A stretch of DNA of 64,000 bases from Streptomyces sp. NBC_01214. GTDB taxonomy: Bacteria > Actinomycetota > Actinomycetes > Streptomycetales > Streptomycetaceae. The notes beneath the pieces were generated by a model that was given only the letters and a program-made list of their open reading frames with translations, was not told where the DNA came from and did no database searches. The stretch covers positions 1,196,501 to 1,260,500 of the forward strand of contig NZ_JAPEOS010000002.1 in the NCBI RefSeq assembly GCF_026340975.1. Reading direction: 5' to 3'. Shown piece after piece: positions 8,082-17,103 of the stretch (the first letter of the stretch is position 1; every line of letters starts with the position of its first letter). A program made the translations under genes and the position numbers.

Positions 8082-9830
8082 ATGAGAAGCAGGTCGAGAA
8101 CAGCCGCGGTGCTTGCCGCCGCCATCACCGTCGCCCTCACCGCCTCCGCCTGCAATGGTGGTGACAAGACCGGCGGTGACGACAAGTCGGCCGGCGCCAA
8201 CGCCGCCGTCAAGGCCGTGGTCAACGCCTCGGACAAGAAGGGCGGGACGGTCGTCTACGAGGCGTCCGACACCCCCGACTCCTTCGACCCCGGCAACACG
8301 TACTACGGCTTCGTCTTCAACTTCAGCCGCCTGTACGCCCGTCCGCTGACCACCTTCGCGCCCGCCCCGGGCGCCGAGGGCAACAAGGTGGTCCCGGACC
8401 TCGCCGAGAGCCTCGGCGTGCCGACCGACGGCGGCGCCACCTGGACGTACAAGCTGCGCAAGGGCGTCAAGTACAGCGACGGCTCGACGGTCACCTCCAA
8501 GGACGTCAAGTACGCGGTCGAGCGCAGCAACTTCGCGCGTGACGTGCACTCCAACGGCCCGAACTACCTCGCGCAGTACCTCAAGAACAACGAGACCCCG
8601 TACGAGGGCCCGTACAAGGACAAGTCCGACACGGGACTGCAGTCCATCGAGACCCCCGACGACCAGACGATCGTCTTCAAGCTGAAGCAGCCCTTCGCCG
8701 AGTTCGACTACCTGCTGGCCAACCCGCAGTCGGCCCCCGTGCCGAAGGCGAAGGACAACGGCGCGGACTACGTGAAGAACATCGTCTCCTCGGGCTCGTA
8801 CATGTTCGAGAGCTACGAGCACGACAAGCAGGCCGTCCTGGTCCGCAACCCGAACTGGGACGCTTCCACGGACCCGCTGCGCAAGCAGCTCCCGGAGAAG
8901 ATCGTCGTCAAGCTGAAGGTCAACCAGGAGACGATCGACTCCAACCTGAAGGCCGGCAACACCCACATCGACATCGTCGGCAACGGTGTGGCCCAGCAGA
9001 CCCAGACCGAGCTGCTGACCTCGAAGGACCCCAACACCGACAACGCCGAGGGTGGTCGCCTGGTCTACATGGCGATGAACACCAAGGTGGCCCCCTTCGA
9101 CAACGTGGAGTGCCGCAAGGCGGTCCAGTACGCGATCGACAAGGTCTCGGTGCAGACCGCCTTCGGCGGCCCCATCCGCGGCGCGATCGCCAGCACCGTC
9201 CTGCCGACCGACATCCCGGGTCACGTGGACTTCAACACCTACAAGACCCCGGACGACAAGGGCGACGAGGCGAAGGCCAAGGCCGCGCTGACCGCCTGCG
9301 GCCAGCCGAACGGCTTCGAGACCACCATCACCGCGCGCAACGACCGCGCCGGCGAGGTCGACATGGCCACGGCCATCCAGGCGTCCCTGAAGAAGATCGG
9401 GATCACGGTCAAGATCGAGCAGTTCCCGGCCGGCAAGTACTTCAGCGACTACGCGGGCGTCCCGAAGTTCACCGAGGACAACAAGATCGGCCTCATGATG
9501 ATGCAGTGGGGCGCCGACTGGCCGAGCGGCTTCGGCTTCCTCCAGCAGGTCGTCCACGGTGACGCGATCAGCAAGACGGGCAACACCAACCTGTCGCAGC
9601 TGAACGACCCCGAGATCAACAAGATGCTGAACGACAACATCGCCAACACCGACTCCGCCGCCCGCGAGAAGGTCTACGGCGAGATCGACAAGAAGGTCAT
9701 GGACCAGGCGGTCATCGTGCCCCTGACCTACTTCAAGGTCCTGCACTACCGCTCGCCCAAGATCTCCAACGTGGTCTCCAACCCGGCGTGGAGCGGTCAG
9801 TACGACTACCTCAACATCGGCCTGAAGTAA
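8082..9830 (+). CDS. Oligopeptide-binding lipoprotein (SBP_bac_5 family)
   Basis: A 582-residue extracellular solute-binding protein of the peptide/nickel family. The N-terminus MRSRSRTAAVLAAAITVALT is a lipoprotein signal peptide ending in ASAC, with the lipidated cysteine at residue 24, followed by a glycine/lysine-rich tether. The family pattern YEASDTPDSFDPGNTYYGF and the later PDDQTIVFKLKQPFAEFDYL region are present. It captures peptides outside the membrane for the flanking permeases. It lies between the two permease genes, 78 bases after the C-type permease and 152 bases before the B-type permease. Confidence 0.95.
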   Translation: MRSRSRTAAVLAAAITVALTASACNGGDKTGGDDKSAGANAAVKAVVNASDKKGGTVVYEASDTPDSFDPGNTYYGFVFNFSRLYARPLTTFAPAPGAEGNKVVPDLAESLGVPTDGGATWTYKLRKGVKYSDGSTVTSKDVKYAVERSNFARDVHSNGPNYLAQYLKNNETPYEGPYKDKSDTGLQSIETPDDQTIVFKLKQPFAEFDYLLANPQSAPVPKAKDNGADYVKNIVSSGSYMFESYEHDKQAVLVRNPNWDASTDPLRKQLPEKIVVKLKVNQETIDSNLKAGNTHIDIVGNGVAQQTQTELLTSKDPNTDNAEGGRLVYMAMNTKVAPFDNVECRKAVQYAIDKVSVQTAFGGPIRGAIASTVLPTDIPGHVDFNTYKTPDDKGDEAKAKAALTACGQPNGFETTITARNDRAGEVDMATAIQASLKKIGITVKIEQFPAGKYFSDYAGVPKFTEDNKIGLMMMQWGADWPSGFGFLQQVVHGDAISKTGNTNLSQLNDPEINKMLNDNIANTDSAAREKVYGEIDKKVMDQAVIVPLTYFKVLHYRSPKISNVVSNPAWSGQYDYLNIGLK

Positions 9831-9982
9831 CCCCGGACGTCAAGTCCTCAGGCAGTTCGACCCTCTCAGCCAGATCTGCCAGAACCGTGGAAGGCAGGTG
9901 AAGGCAGCAGTGCGCGCGCCGGTCCGTCCCGCGCCCCCGACCGGGGTGCGGGGCGGACCGGCGGACGCCGAAGCCGACCCCC

Positions 9983-10990
9983 GTGTTTGTGTACATCGTC
10001 CGGCGGCTGTTCGCCGCGGTGTTCCTGCTGCTCGTTGTCAGCGCGATCACCTTCGCGATCTTCTTCCTGCTGCCCCGGCTGGCCGGCGGCACGGCCGACT
10101 CGCTGGCCACCCAGTACGTGGGCAAGAACCCCTCGCCCGAGTCCATCGCCGCGGTCAAGAAGAACCTCGGTTTCGACCAGCCCCTGTACGCGCAGTACTG
10201 GGACTTCCTGCAGGGCATCTTCGCGGGCCGCGAGTTCAACTACGGCCCCGACCCCTCGCAGTGCAACGCCCCCTGCCTCGGCTACTCCTTCAAGGACCAC
10301 GTCGAGGTCTGGCCCGACATCGTCAACCGGCTCCCCATCACCGCCTCCCTCACCCTGGGAGCAGCCGTCATCTGGCTGATCACCGGTGTGACCACGGGCG
10401 TGATTTCGGCCCTGCGCCCGGGCTCGCTCTTCGACCGGCTCGCGATGGGCGTGGCCCTCGCCGGCGTCTCGCTGCCGATGTTCTTCACCGGCACGCTCTC
10501 GCTGGCCGTCTTCGTCTTCAACTGGCCCGTGTTCACCAACGTGTACGTGGACTTCTCCGAGGATCCCGCCGCCTGGTTCCAGGGGCTGGTCCTGCCCTGG
10601 AGCACACTGGCCTTCCTCTACTCCGCGCTCTACGCCCGGCTCACCCGGGCCGGAATGCTGGAGACCATGAGCGAGGACTACATCCGCACCGCGCGCGCCA
10701 AGGGCCTGCGCGAACGGGTGGTCATCACCCGCCACGGGCTGCGCTCCGCGCTGACCCCGATCGTGACCATCTTCGGCATGGACTTCGGGCTGCTCCTCGG
10801 CGGCGCCATCGTCACCGAGACGGTCTTCTCGTACCACGGCATCGGTGAGTACGCGTACCACGCCATCGCGGTGAACGACCTGCCGAAGATCCTCGGGGTG
10901 ACCCTCTTCGCCGGAGCCTTCATCGTGCTGTGCAACCTGGTGGTGGACCTCGTCTACGCCATCATCGACCCGAGGGTGAGGCTGTCGTGA
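9983..10990 (+). CDS. Oligopeptide/dipeptide ABC transporter permease (DppB/OppB type)
   Basis: A 335-residue permease starting (GTG) FVYIVRRLFAAVFLLLVVSA, the typical OppB first helix. The large external loop contains two cysteines in SQCNAPCLGY (residues about 92-101). The ATPase-contact loop is EDYIRTARAKGLRERVVITR. It ends IIDPRVRLS and its stop overlaps the start of the next ATPase gene (GTGA), so the two are translationally coupled. Confidence 0.95.
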   Translation: MFVYIVRRLFAAVFLLLVVSAITFAIFFLLPRLAGGTADSLATQYVGKNPSPESIAAVKKNLGFDQPLYAQYWDFLQGIFAGREFNYGPDPSQCNAPCLGYSFKDHVEVWPDIVNRLPITASLTLGAAVIWLITGVTTGVISALRPGSLFDRLAMGVALAGVSLPMFFTGTLSLAVFVFNWPVFTNVYVDFSEDPAAWFQGLVLPWSTLAFLYSALYARLTRAGMLETMSEDYIRTARAKGLRERVVITRHGLRSALTPIVTIFGMDFGLLLGGAIVTETVFSYHGIGEYAYHAIAVNDLPKILGVTLFAGAFIVLCNLVVDLVYAIIDPRVRLS

Positions 10991-12135
10991 CCGATCCGAC
11001 TCCGAAGGGGAACGAGGCCGGCGAGGCCGCCGCCGACCGCGCCGCGCACACCGCCACCGCCACGGCGCTCGCGGCGGGACCGGGCGACGGCCCTCCCTCC
11101 GAGGCCTTCCTCGACGTACGCGACCTCAAGGTCCACTTCCCCACCGACGACGGCCTCGTGAAGTCCGTCGACGGGCTCTCCTTCCAGCTGGAGAAGGGTC
11201 GGACCCTCGGCATCGTGGGCGAGTCCGGCTCCGGCAAGTCGGTCACCTCGCTGGCCGTCATGGGCCTGCACCGGGCGGGCAACGCCGACCGCTCCAAGGT
11301 CGAGATGTCCGGCGAGATCTGGCTCGGGGGCAAGGAACTGCTCTCCGCCGACCCCGAGGAAGTGCGCCGGCTGCGGGGCCGCGACATGGCGATGATCTTC
11401 CAGGACCCGCTCAGCGCGCTGCACCCGTACTACACGATCGGCTCCCAGATCGTGGAGGCGTACCGCGTCCACAACGACGTGGACAAGAAGACGGCGCGCA
11501 AGCGGGCCGTCGAGATGCTCGACCGGGTGGGCATCCCCGAGCCGGGCAAGCGCGTCAACGACTACCCGCACCAGTTCTCCGGCGGCATGCGCCAGCGCGC
11601 GATGATCGCGATGTCGCTGGTCAACAACCCCGACCTGCTGATCGCGGACGAGCCGACCACGGCGCTGGACGTCACCGTGCAGGCGCAGATCCTGGACCTG
11701 ATCCGGGATCTGCAGAAGGAGTTCGGCTCCGCCGTCATCATGATCACGCACGACCTCGGCGTGGTCGCGGAGATGGCCGACGAGATCCTCGTGATGTACG
11801 GCGGCCGGTGCGTCGAGCGGGGCACCGCCGAGAAGGTGTTCTACGAGCCCCGCCACCCCTACACCTGGGGCCTGCTGGGCTCGATGCCGCGCATCGACCG
11901 GGAGCAGAGCGAACGCCTCATCCCGGTCAAGGGCTCCCCGCCCAGCCTCATCAACATCCCCGACGGCTGCGCCTTCAACCCGCGCTGCCCGTACGCCGAC
12001 GTGCCCAAGGGCAACGTGACGCGTACGGTCCGGCCCGAGCTCACCCAGGACGACAGCCGTCACTGGTCCGCCTGCCACATGTCGCAGGAAGAGCGGACCC
12101 GGATCTGGACCGAAGAGATTGCGCCGAAGCTGTGA
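10987..12135 (+). CDS. Oligopeptide ABC transporter ATP-binding protein (DppD/OppD type)
   Basis: A 382-residue ABC ATPase. Walker A GESGSGKS lies at residues 78-85, the signature is FSGGMRQR, Walker B is LLIADEPTTALD, and the switch histidine is in MITHDLGVV. The C-terminal cysteine-rich oligopeptide-transporter extension CAFNPRCPYADV and later WSACHM is present. A poorly conserved, alanine-rich N-terminal stretch of about 38 residues precedes the ABC domain. The GTG start overlaps the upstream permease stop. Its own stop overlaps the next start by four bases. Confidence 0.95.
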   Translation: MTDPTPKGNEAGEAAADRAAHTATATALAAGPGDGPPSEAFLDVRDLKVHFPTDDGLVKSVDGLSFQLEKGRTLGIVGESGSGKSVTSLAVMGLHRAGNADRSKVEMSGEIWLGGKELLSADPEEVRRLRGRDMAMIFQDPLSALHPYYTIGSQIVEAYRVHNDVDKKTARKRAVEMLDRVGIPEPGKRVNDYPHQFSGGMRQRAMIAMSLVNNPDLLIADEPTTALDVTVQAQILDLIRDLQKEFGSAVIMITHDLGVVAEMADEILVMYGGRCVERGTAEKVFYEPRHPYTWGLLGSMPRIDREQSERLIPVKGSPPSLINIPDGCAFNPRCPYADVPKGNVTRTVRPELTQDDSRHWSACHMSQEERTRIWTEEIAPKL

Positions 12136-13244
12136 CCGAAACGCCTGAGACGAAGAAGCCGGAAACGGCGGTCATTCCCGCGCAGGCCACGGACTCTCCC
12201 GAGGTCCTGCTCAAGGTCACCGGCCTGGCGAAGCACTTCCCGATCACCAAGGGGCTGATCCGGCGCCAGGTGGGCGCGGTCAAGGCCGTCGACGGCCTCG
12301 ACTTCGACGTCCGGCGCGGGGAGACCCTCGGCATCGTCGGCGAGTCCGGCTGCGGGAAGTCGACCATGGGCCGGCTGATCACGCGGCTGCTGGAGCCGAC
12401 CGGCGGCTCCATCGAGTTCGAGGGCCAGGACATCACGCACCTCGGGGTGTCGGGCATGCGCCCGCTGCGCCGTGACGTGCAGATGATCTTCCAGGACCCG
12501 TACGGCTCGCTGAACCCCCGCCACACGGTGGGCACCATCGTCAGCGCGCCGTTCAAGCTCCAGAAGGTCACCCCGGAGGGTGGGCTCAAGGCGGAGGTCC
12601 AGCGACTGCTCTCGCTCGTGGGCCTCAACCCCGAGCACTACAACCGCTACCCGCACGAGTTCTCCGGCGGCCAGCGCCAGCGCATCGGCATCGCGCGGGC
12701 CCTGGCGCTGAAGCCGAAGCTGGTGGTCGCGGACGAGCCCGTCTCGGCGCTGGACGTGTCGATCCAGGCGCAGGTGGTGAACCTGCTGGACGACCTCCAG
12801 GACGAGCTCGGCCTCACCTACGTGATCATCGCGCACGACCTGTCGGTCATCCGGCACGTCTCGGACCGCATCGCCGTGATGTACCTCGGCAAGATCGTCG
12901 AGCTGGCGGACAACAAGGGGCTGTACGGGGCGCCCATGCACCCGTACACCACGGCCCTGATGTCGGCCGTGCCGGTGCCCGACCCGAGGCGGCGCGGTGC
13001 CAAGAGCGGCCGCATCCTGCTCAAGGGCGACGTCCCGTCGCCGATCTCGCCGCCGAGCGGCTGCCGCTTCCACACCCGGTGCTGGAAGGCCACGCAGATC
13101 TGCGCGACGCAGGAGCCGCCGCTGCTGGCGCTGAAGCCGGGCCACCAGGTGGCCTGCCACCACCCGGAGAACGCCCCCGACCAGGCACCGGGCGACCAGC
13201 CCCTGCCGGGCGCGGCGGACGCGGTGGCCAAGGCCGCGGAGTGA
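12132..13244 (+). CDS. Oligopeptide ABC transporter ATP-binding protein (DppF/OppF type)
   Basis: A 370-residue ABC ATPase with Walker A GESGCGKS at residues 70-77, signature FSGGQRQRIGIARAL, Walker B LVVADEPVSALD and switch AHDLSVIRH. It ends with the Cys-rich extension (CRFHTRCWKATQIC). It pairs with the preceding OppD-type ATPase to drive the heterodimeric transporter. The GTG start lies in GTGA overlapping the upstream gene. A strong hairpin follows immediately, so it is the last gene of the operon. Confidence 0.95.
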   Translation: MTETPETKKPETAVIPAQATDSPEVLLKVTGLAKHFPITKGLIRRQVGAVKAVDGLDFDVRRGETLGIVGESGCGKSTMGRLITRLLEPTGGSIEFEGQDITHLGVSGMRPLRRDVQMIFQDPYGSLNPRHTVGTIVSAPFKLQKVTPEGGLKAEVQRLLSLVGLNPEHYNRYPHEFSGGQRQRIGIARALALKPKLVVADEPVSALDVSIQAQVVNLLDDLQDELGLTYVIIAHDLSVIRHVSDRIAVMYLGKIVELADNKGLYGAPMHPYTTALMSAVPVPDPRRRGAKSGRILLKGDVPSPISPPSGCRFHTRCWKATQICATQEPPLLALKPGHQVACHHPENAPDQAPGDQPLPGAADAVAKAAE

Positions 13245-13248
13245 CCAC

Positions 13249-13293
13249 CCGGTGGGGCCGAAACCGCCTTCGATGCGGTTCCGGCCCCACCGG
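13249..13293 (+). terminator. Terminator of the oligopeptide transporter operon
   Basis: A 19-bp inverted repeat with one mismatch (13249-13267 with 13275-13293) and a 7-nt loop, starting five bases after the last ATPase stop codon. Confidence 0.85.
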
Positions 13294-13480
13294 ACGACTC
13301 CGGCCCCATCGCAGCCCCGCCCGGGGCCCCTCCCCGCGGTAGTGGGGGGAGTGTGAGGCGCGGGGGTTCGGGGGCAGCGCCACCGCAACGGCGCCGCACG
13401 GCACACCTGGCACGCCGGGCACACCCGGCGTCGGCGGAGCCACGGATTCCGCCGAGCTCGCCGCAGGTGACAATGGCCCG

Positions 13481-14137
13481 GTGCTCCACGATCTCTTCCC
13501 GCCCGGGATCCAGCATGCCCTGGACCTCGCCGGCATCTTCGTCTTCGCCACCGCAGGCGCCCTGCTCGCCGTCCGCAAGAACTTCGACGTCTTCGGCATT
13601 GCCGTCCTCGCGCTCGTCACGGCCCTGGGCGGCGGTCTCTTTCGGGACATCGTCATCGGCGCCGTGCCCCCCGCCGCCTTCGGCGAGCTCAGCTTCTTCG
13701 TGACCCCGCTGGTCGCCGCCGCGATCGTCTACTTCCTCCACCCCGAGGTCCAGCGGATCAACCGCGCCATCAACGTCTTCGACGCGGCCGGCCTCGGGCT
13801 GTTCTGCGTGACGGGCACGACCAAGGCCTACGAGTACGGCCTCGGCCTCACCGCCTCCGCGGCGCTCGGCGTGACCACGGCCGTCGGCGGCGGCGTCCTG
13901 CGCGACGTGCTGGTCAACGAGGTGCCCTCGCTGCTGCGCGACCGCGAGATGTACGCCGTCCCCGCGCTGGTCGGCGCCTCGATGGTCGCCGTCTTCATCA
14001 GCATGCACGCCCTCAACGGCATCACCACCGGCCTCGCGATCGTCACCACCTTCGTCCTGCGCCTCCTCGCCATGCGCTACCACTGGCGGGCTCCACTGGC
14101 CTGGAACAGGCGCTCGTCGGTGGCCGAAGAGCCGTAA
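13481..14137 (+). CDS. TRIC/UPF0126-family membrane channel protein
   Basis: A 218-residue integral membrane protein, the usual size for the bacterial UPF0126 family now related to trimeric intracellular cation channels. Two repeated halves each carry the glycine-rich motif: ALGGGLFRDIVIG (about residues 48-60) and AVGGGVLRDVLVNEVP (about 132-147). About seven hydrophobic segments are visible. The expected role is a potassium-permeable channel in the cytoplasmic membrane, known from family members rather than shown here. The start is GTG at 13481. It is probably monocistronic. Confidence 0.9.
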   Translation: MLHDLFPPGIQHALDLAGIFVFATAGALLAVRKNFDVFGIAVLALVTALGGGLFRDIVIGAVPPAAFGELSFFVTPLVAAAIVYFLHPEVQRINRAINVFDAAGLGLFCVTGTTKAYEYGLGLTASAALGVTTAVGGGVLRDVLVNEVPSLLRDREMYAVPALVGASMVAVFISMHALNGITTGLAIVTTFVLRLLAMRYHWRAPLAWNRRSSVAEEP

Positions 14138-14146
14138 CAAAAGAAA

Positions 14147-14162
14147 GCTACCGCTTAGTAGC
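14147..14162. promoter_or_regulatory. Small palindrome upstream of the thioesterase gene, candidate operator
   Basis: Inverted repeat GCTAC-CGCTTA-GTAGC, 23 bases before the thioesterase start and inside an unusually A/T-rich stretch (14136-14185). Size and position fit a TetR-family-type operator overlapping the promoter. No regulator gene lies next to it. Confidence 0.4.
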
Positions 14163-14184
14163 AAGCCCGTGTACCGTCGTTTAC

Positions 14185-15042
14185 ATGTCACACGCAGCTG
14201 CCAAGGCCTCCATCGGCGACAGTGAGTTCGACCGCGACACCGCCATCACCGCACGCGCGGGCGAGCCCGGGGTGTACGACGCGGAACTCTCCGCCGGCTG
14301 GACGATCATCGCCGCCGTGAACGGCGGATACCTGCTGGCCCTGGTCGGCCGGGCCCTGTCGGCGGCCCTCCCGCACCCGGACCCGTTCACCGTCTCCGCG
14401 CACTACCTGACCTCCTCCGTGCCCGGCCCCGCCGTGATCCGCACCCAGGTCGTCCGCGTCGGCCGCACCCTGTCCACCGGCCAGGCCTCGCTGTTCCAGT
14501 ACGACGAGAGCGGCGCCGAGATCGAACGCATCCGCGTCCTCGCCTCCTACGGCGACCTCGCGGCCCTGCCGGACGACGTGCGCACCGTCGCCGTGCCGCC
14601 CGCCATCCCCGCCTACGAGGACTGCATCGGCCCCGAGGCCGGCCCGGCCCCGATCCCCGGCAGCTCCGCCATCGTGGACCGGCTCCGGCTCCGGCTGGAC
14701 CCGGCGACCGCCGGATGGGCCGTCGGCGCGCCCTCCGGCAAGGGCGAGATGCGGGCCTGGTTCGAGCTGGCCGACGGCCGCGACGCCGACCCGCTCTCCA
14801 TGCTCCTGGCCGTCGACGCGCTCCCGCCGACCGCCTTCGACATGGGCCTGGTGGCCTGGACCCCGACCGTGGAACTCACCACGCACGTCCGCCGCCGCCC
14901 GGCGCCCGGCCCGCTCCGGGTCTCCATCACCACCCGCAACCTGGCCGGCGGCTTCCTGGAGGAAGACGCCGAGGTCTGGGACTCGTCGGACCACCTCGTC
15001 GCGCAGTCCCGCCAACTGGCCCGCGCCCTGCGCCCGGCCTGA
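14185..15042 (+). CDS. Thioesterase-family protein (acyl-CoA thioesterase, double hot-dog type)
   Basis: A 285-residue soluble protein with the two-hot-dog layout of TesB-like thioesterases. The N-terminal half contains GWTIIAAVNGGYLLALVGRAL then PFTVSAHYLTSSVPGPA. The C-terminal half contains LVAWTPTVELTTHVRRRP and ends SRQLARALRPA. The probable reaction is hydrolysis of acyl-CoA thioesters; the substrate is unknown. The ATG start is close to a palindromic element in a short A/T-rich promoter region. No partner gene in an operon is evident. Confidence 0.88.
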   Translation: MSHAAAKASIGDSEFDRDTAITARAGEPGVYDAELSAGWTIIAAVNGGYLLALVGRALSAALPHPDPFTVSAHYLTSSVPGPAVIRTQVVRVGRTLSTGQASLFQYDESGAEIERIRVLASYGDLAALPDDVRTVAVPPAIPAYEDCIGPEAGPAPIPGSSAIVDRLRLRLDPATAGWAVGAPSGKGEMRAWFELADGRDADPLSMLLAVDALPPTAFDMGLVAWTPTVELTTHVRRRPAPGPLRVSITTRNLAGGFLEEDAEVWDSSDHLVAQSRQLARALRPA

Positions 15043-15205
15043 CACCGGCCTGACCCCGGCTGGCCCAGGACTCTCCGGCTTGGCCCCGACCTGACCTCGG
15101 CCCGGGTCCGGCCGGGGGATCCGGCAGCGCCGGGGGTGCCCCGCCGGCCACCACGGGGTCCCGCGGCGCAAGCGGCCACCGGCGCACTCGTAGAATCGGG
15201 GGATC

Positions 15206-16369
15206 ATGGCCTACCTCGACCACGCCGCCACCACCCCGATGCTGCCGGAGGCCGCCGCGGCGATGACCGCGCAGTTCGCCGCCACGGGGAACGCCTCCTC
15301 CCTGCACGCCGCCGGCCGCCGGGCCCGCCGTACCGTGGAGGAGGCCCGCGAGGCCTTCGCCGAGGCGGTCGGCGCCCGCCCCAGCGAGGTGGTCTTCACC
15401 GCCGGCGGCACGGAGGCCGACAACCTCGCCGTCAAGGGCCTCTACTGGGCCCGCCGCGACGCCGACCCCGCCCGGAACCGGGTCATCGCCAGCCCCGTCG
15501 AGCACCACGCCGTGCTCGACGCCGTCCACTGGCTCGCCGAGCACGAGGGCGCGCAGGTCGAGTACCTGCCCGTGGACCGCTACGGGCGCGTCCACGCCGA
15601 CGCCTTCCGCGAGGCCGTGGAGCGCAACCCCGACGACGTGGCCCTGGCCACCGTCATGTGGGCCAACAACGAGATCGGGACCGTCATGCCGGTCCGCGAA
15701 CTGGCCGCCATCGCCCGCGAGTCCGGGATCCCGCTGCACTCCGACGCCGTCCAGGCCCTCGGTCAGCTCGACGTCCACTTCGCCGACAGCGGCCTCGCAG
15801 CCATGACCGTCAGCGGCCACAAGATCGGCGGCCCCTACGGCATCGGCGCACTGCTGCTCGGCCGCGACCAGAGCCCCGTACCCGTCCTGCACGGCGGCGG
15901 CCAGGAGCGGCACGTCCGCTCCGGCACCCTCGACGTCCCGGCCGTCGCCGCCTTCGCCGTGGCCGCCGTCCTCGCCGTCGAACGGCGCGAGCGGTTCGCC
16001 ACCGAGATCGGCGCCCTGCGCGACGAGCTGGTCGCCGCCGTCCGCGCGGCCGTGCCCGACGCCGTCCTCGGGGGAGACCCCGACGAGCGCCTTCCCGCCA
16101 ATGCCCACTTCAGCTTCCCCGGCTGCGAGGGCGACTCCCTGCTGCTCCTGCTCGACGCCCAGGGCATCGAGTGCTCCACCGGCTCCGCCTGCACCGCCGG
16201 CGTGGCCCAGCCCAGTCACGTCCTGCTGGCCGCCGGGACCGATCCGCAGCTGGCCCGCGGCACCCTGCGCTTCTCCCTCGGCCACACCTCCACCAAGGAG
16301 GACGTCGCGGCCCTGGCCGCGGCCATCGGCCCGGCGGTCGAGCGCGCCCGCACGGCGGGCCTCAGCTAG
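15206..16369 (+). CDS. Cysteine desulfurase (class V aminotransferase, IscS/NifS type)
   Basis: A 387-residue PLP enzyme that takes sulfur from cysteine as a persulfide. The PLP lysine is residue 206 in TVSGHKIGGPYG. The persulfide cysteine is residue 329 in CSTGSACTAG. The amino-terminal YLDHAATTP motif and the NNEIGT segment (154-159) are intact. It lies close to mnmA, with one opposite-strand gene between, so it is a likely sulfur donor for tRNA thiolation as well as Fe-S work. Its last eight bases overlap the end of the convergent amidase gene. Confidence 0.95.
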   Translation: MAYLDHAATTPMLPEAAAAMTAQFAATGNASSLHAAGRRARRTVEEAREAFAEAVGARPSEVVFTAGGTEADNLAVKGLYWARRDADPARNRVIASPVEHHAVLDAVHWLAEHEGAQVEYLPVDRYGRVHADAFREAVERNPDDVALATVMWANNEIGTVMPVRELAAIARESGIPLHSDAVQALGQLDVHFADSGLAAMTVSGHKIGGPYGIGALLLGRDQSPVPVLHGGGQERHVRSGTLDVPAVAAFAVAAVLAVERRERFATEIGALRDELVAAVRAAVPDAVLGGDPDERLPANAHFSFPGCEGDSLLLLLDAQGIECSTGSACTAGVAQPSHVLLAAGTDPQLARGTLRFSLGHTSTKEDVAALAAAIGPAVERARTAGLS

Positions 16370-17042
16370 GAGCCGGAGCCTCAAGGGCCGCCCGGACCAG
16401 GCCGATGTAGCGGTTCCAGTCCCAGTGGCGGCCGGGATCGGTGTGGTCGGCGCCCGGGACCTCGGAGTGGCCGACTATGTGCGTGCGGTCCGCCGGTATG
16501 TCGTACCGGCGGCAGACGTCGGCCGCGAGCCGGGCCGAAGCCGCGTACATGGCGTCCGTGAAGTCCTGCGGGCGGTCCACGAAGCCCACGTGCTCGATGC
16601 CGACACTGCGCTCGTTCATCGAGCGGTTCCCCGCGTGGAAGGCCACGTCCAGCTCGCGCACCATCTGCTCCACGTGCCCGTCCCCGCGCACTATGTAGTG
16701 CGCCGACGCCTTGTGCCACGGGTTCTTGAAGGCGTCCACCGAGGACTCGAAGCCGCCCTGTGTGACGTGCACGACGATCCGGTCCACCCGGTAGTCGGCC
16801 GGGCGGTCCGCCTTGCGCCAGTTCGCCGGCGAGGCCGACGTCCAGCTCGCGCCCGCGTGGTCGAGCTCGCCCTCCTTGCGCGGCTTGTCCACACCCGGTA
16901 TCAGCCACCAGGCACGGCCGATCTCCTCCCGGCCGGCCACCGCCGCCACCGCGAAGACCCCGAGCCCGCCGAAGAGCACGGCCCTGCGGGTCCGCCCCGG
17001 CGACTTCTTGCCCTTGTTCCCCTGCTCGACGATGTGATCCAC
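16362..17042 (-). CDS. N-acetylmuramoyl-L-alanine amidase (amidase_2 domain), exported
   Basis: A 226-residue protein. Residues about 13-37 (RTRRAVLFGGLGVFAVAAVA) form a twin-arginine-containing hydrophobic N-terminus, either a signal peptide or anchor. The amidase_2 domain follows: IVVHVTQGG, AFHAGN, SVGIEHVG, and HSEVPGADHTDPG with the expected zinc-ligand histidines and acidic residue. It cleaves the stem peptide from muramic acid in peptidoglycan. Start choice: the GTG at 17042 follows GTACGGGGG; the open frame continues 97 codons upstream across the mnmA start and is rejected. It diverges from mnmA across 61 bases. Confidence 0.88.
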   Translation of the reverse strand: MDHIVEQGNKGKKSPGRTRRAVLFGGLGVFAVAAVAGREEIGRAWWLIPGVDKPRKEGELDHAGASWTSASPANWRKADRPADYRVDRIVVHVTQGGFESSVDAFKNPWHKASAHYIVRGDGHVEQMVRELDVAFHAGNRSMNERSVGIEHVGFVDRPQDFTDAMYAASARLAADVCRRYDIPADRTHIVGHSEVPGADHTDPGRHWDWNRYIGLVRAALEAPAPS

Positions 17043-17103
17043 CCCCCGTACCCCGACAACGCGCTGTGACCCCGCTCGGTTCCCCCGTACCCTGGACGGT
17101 GCT

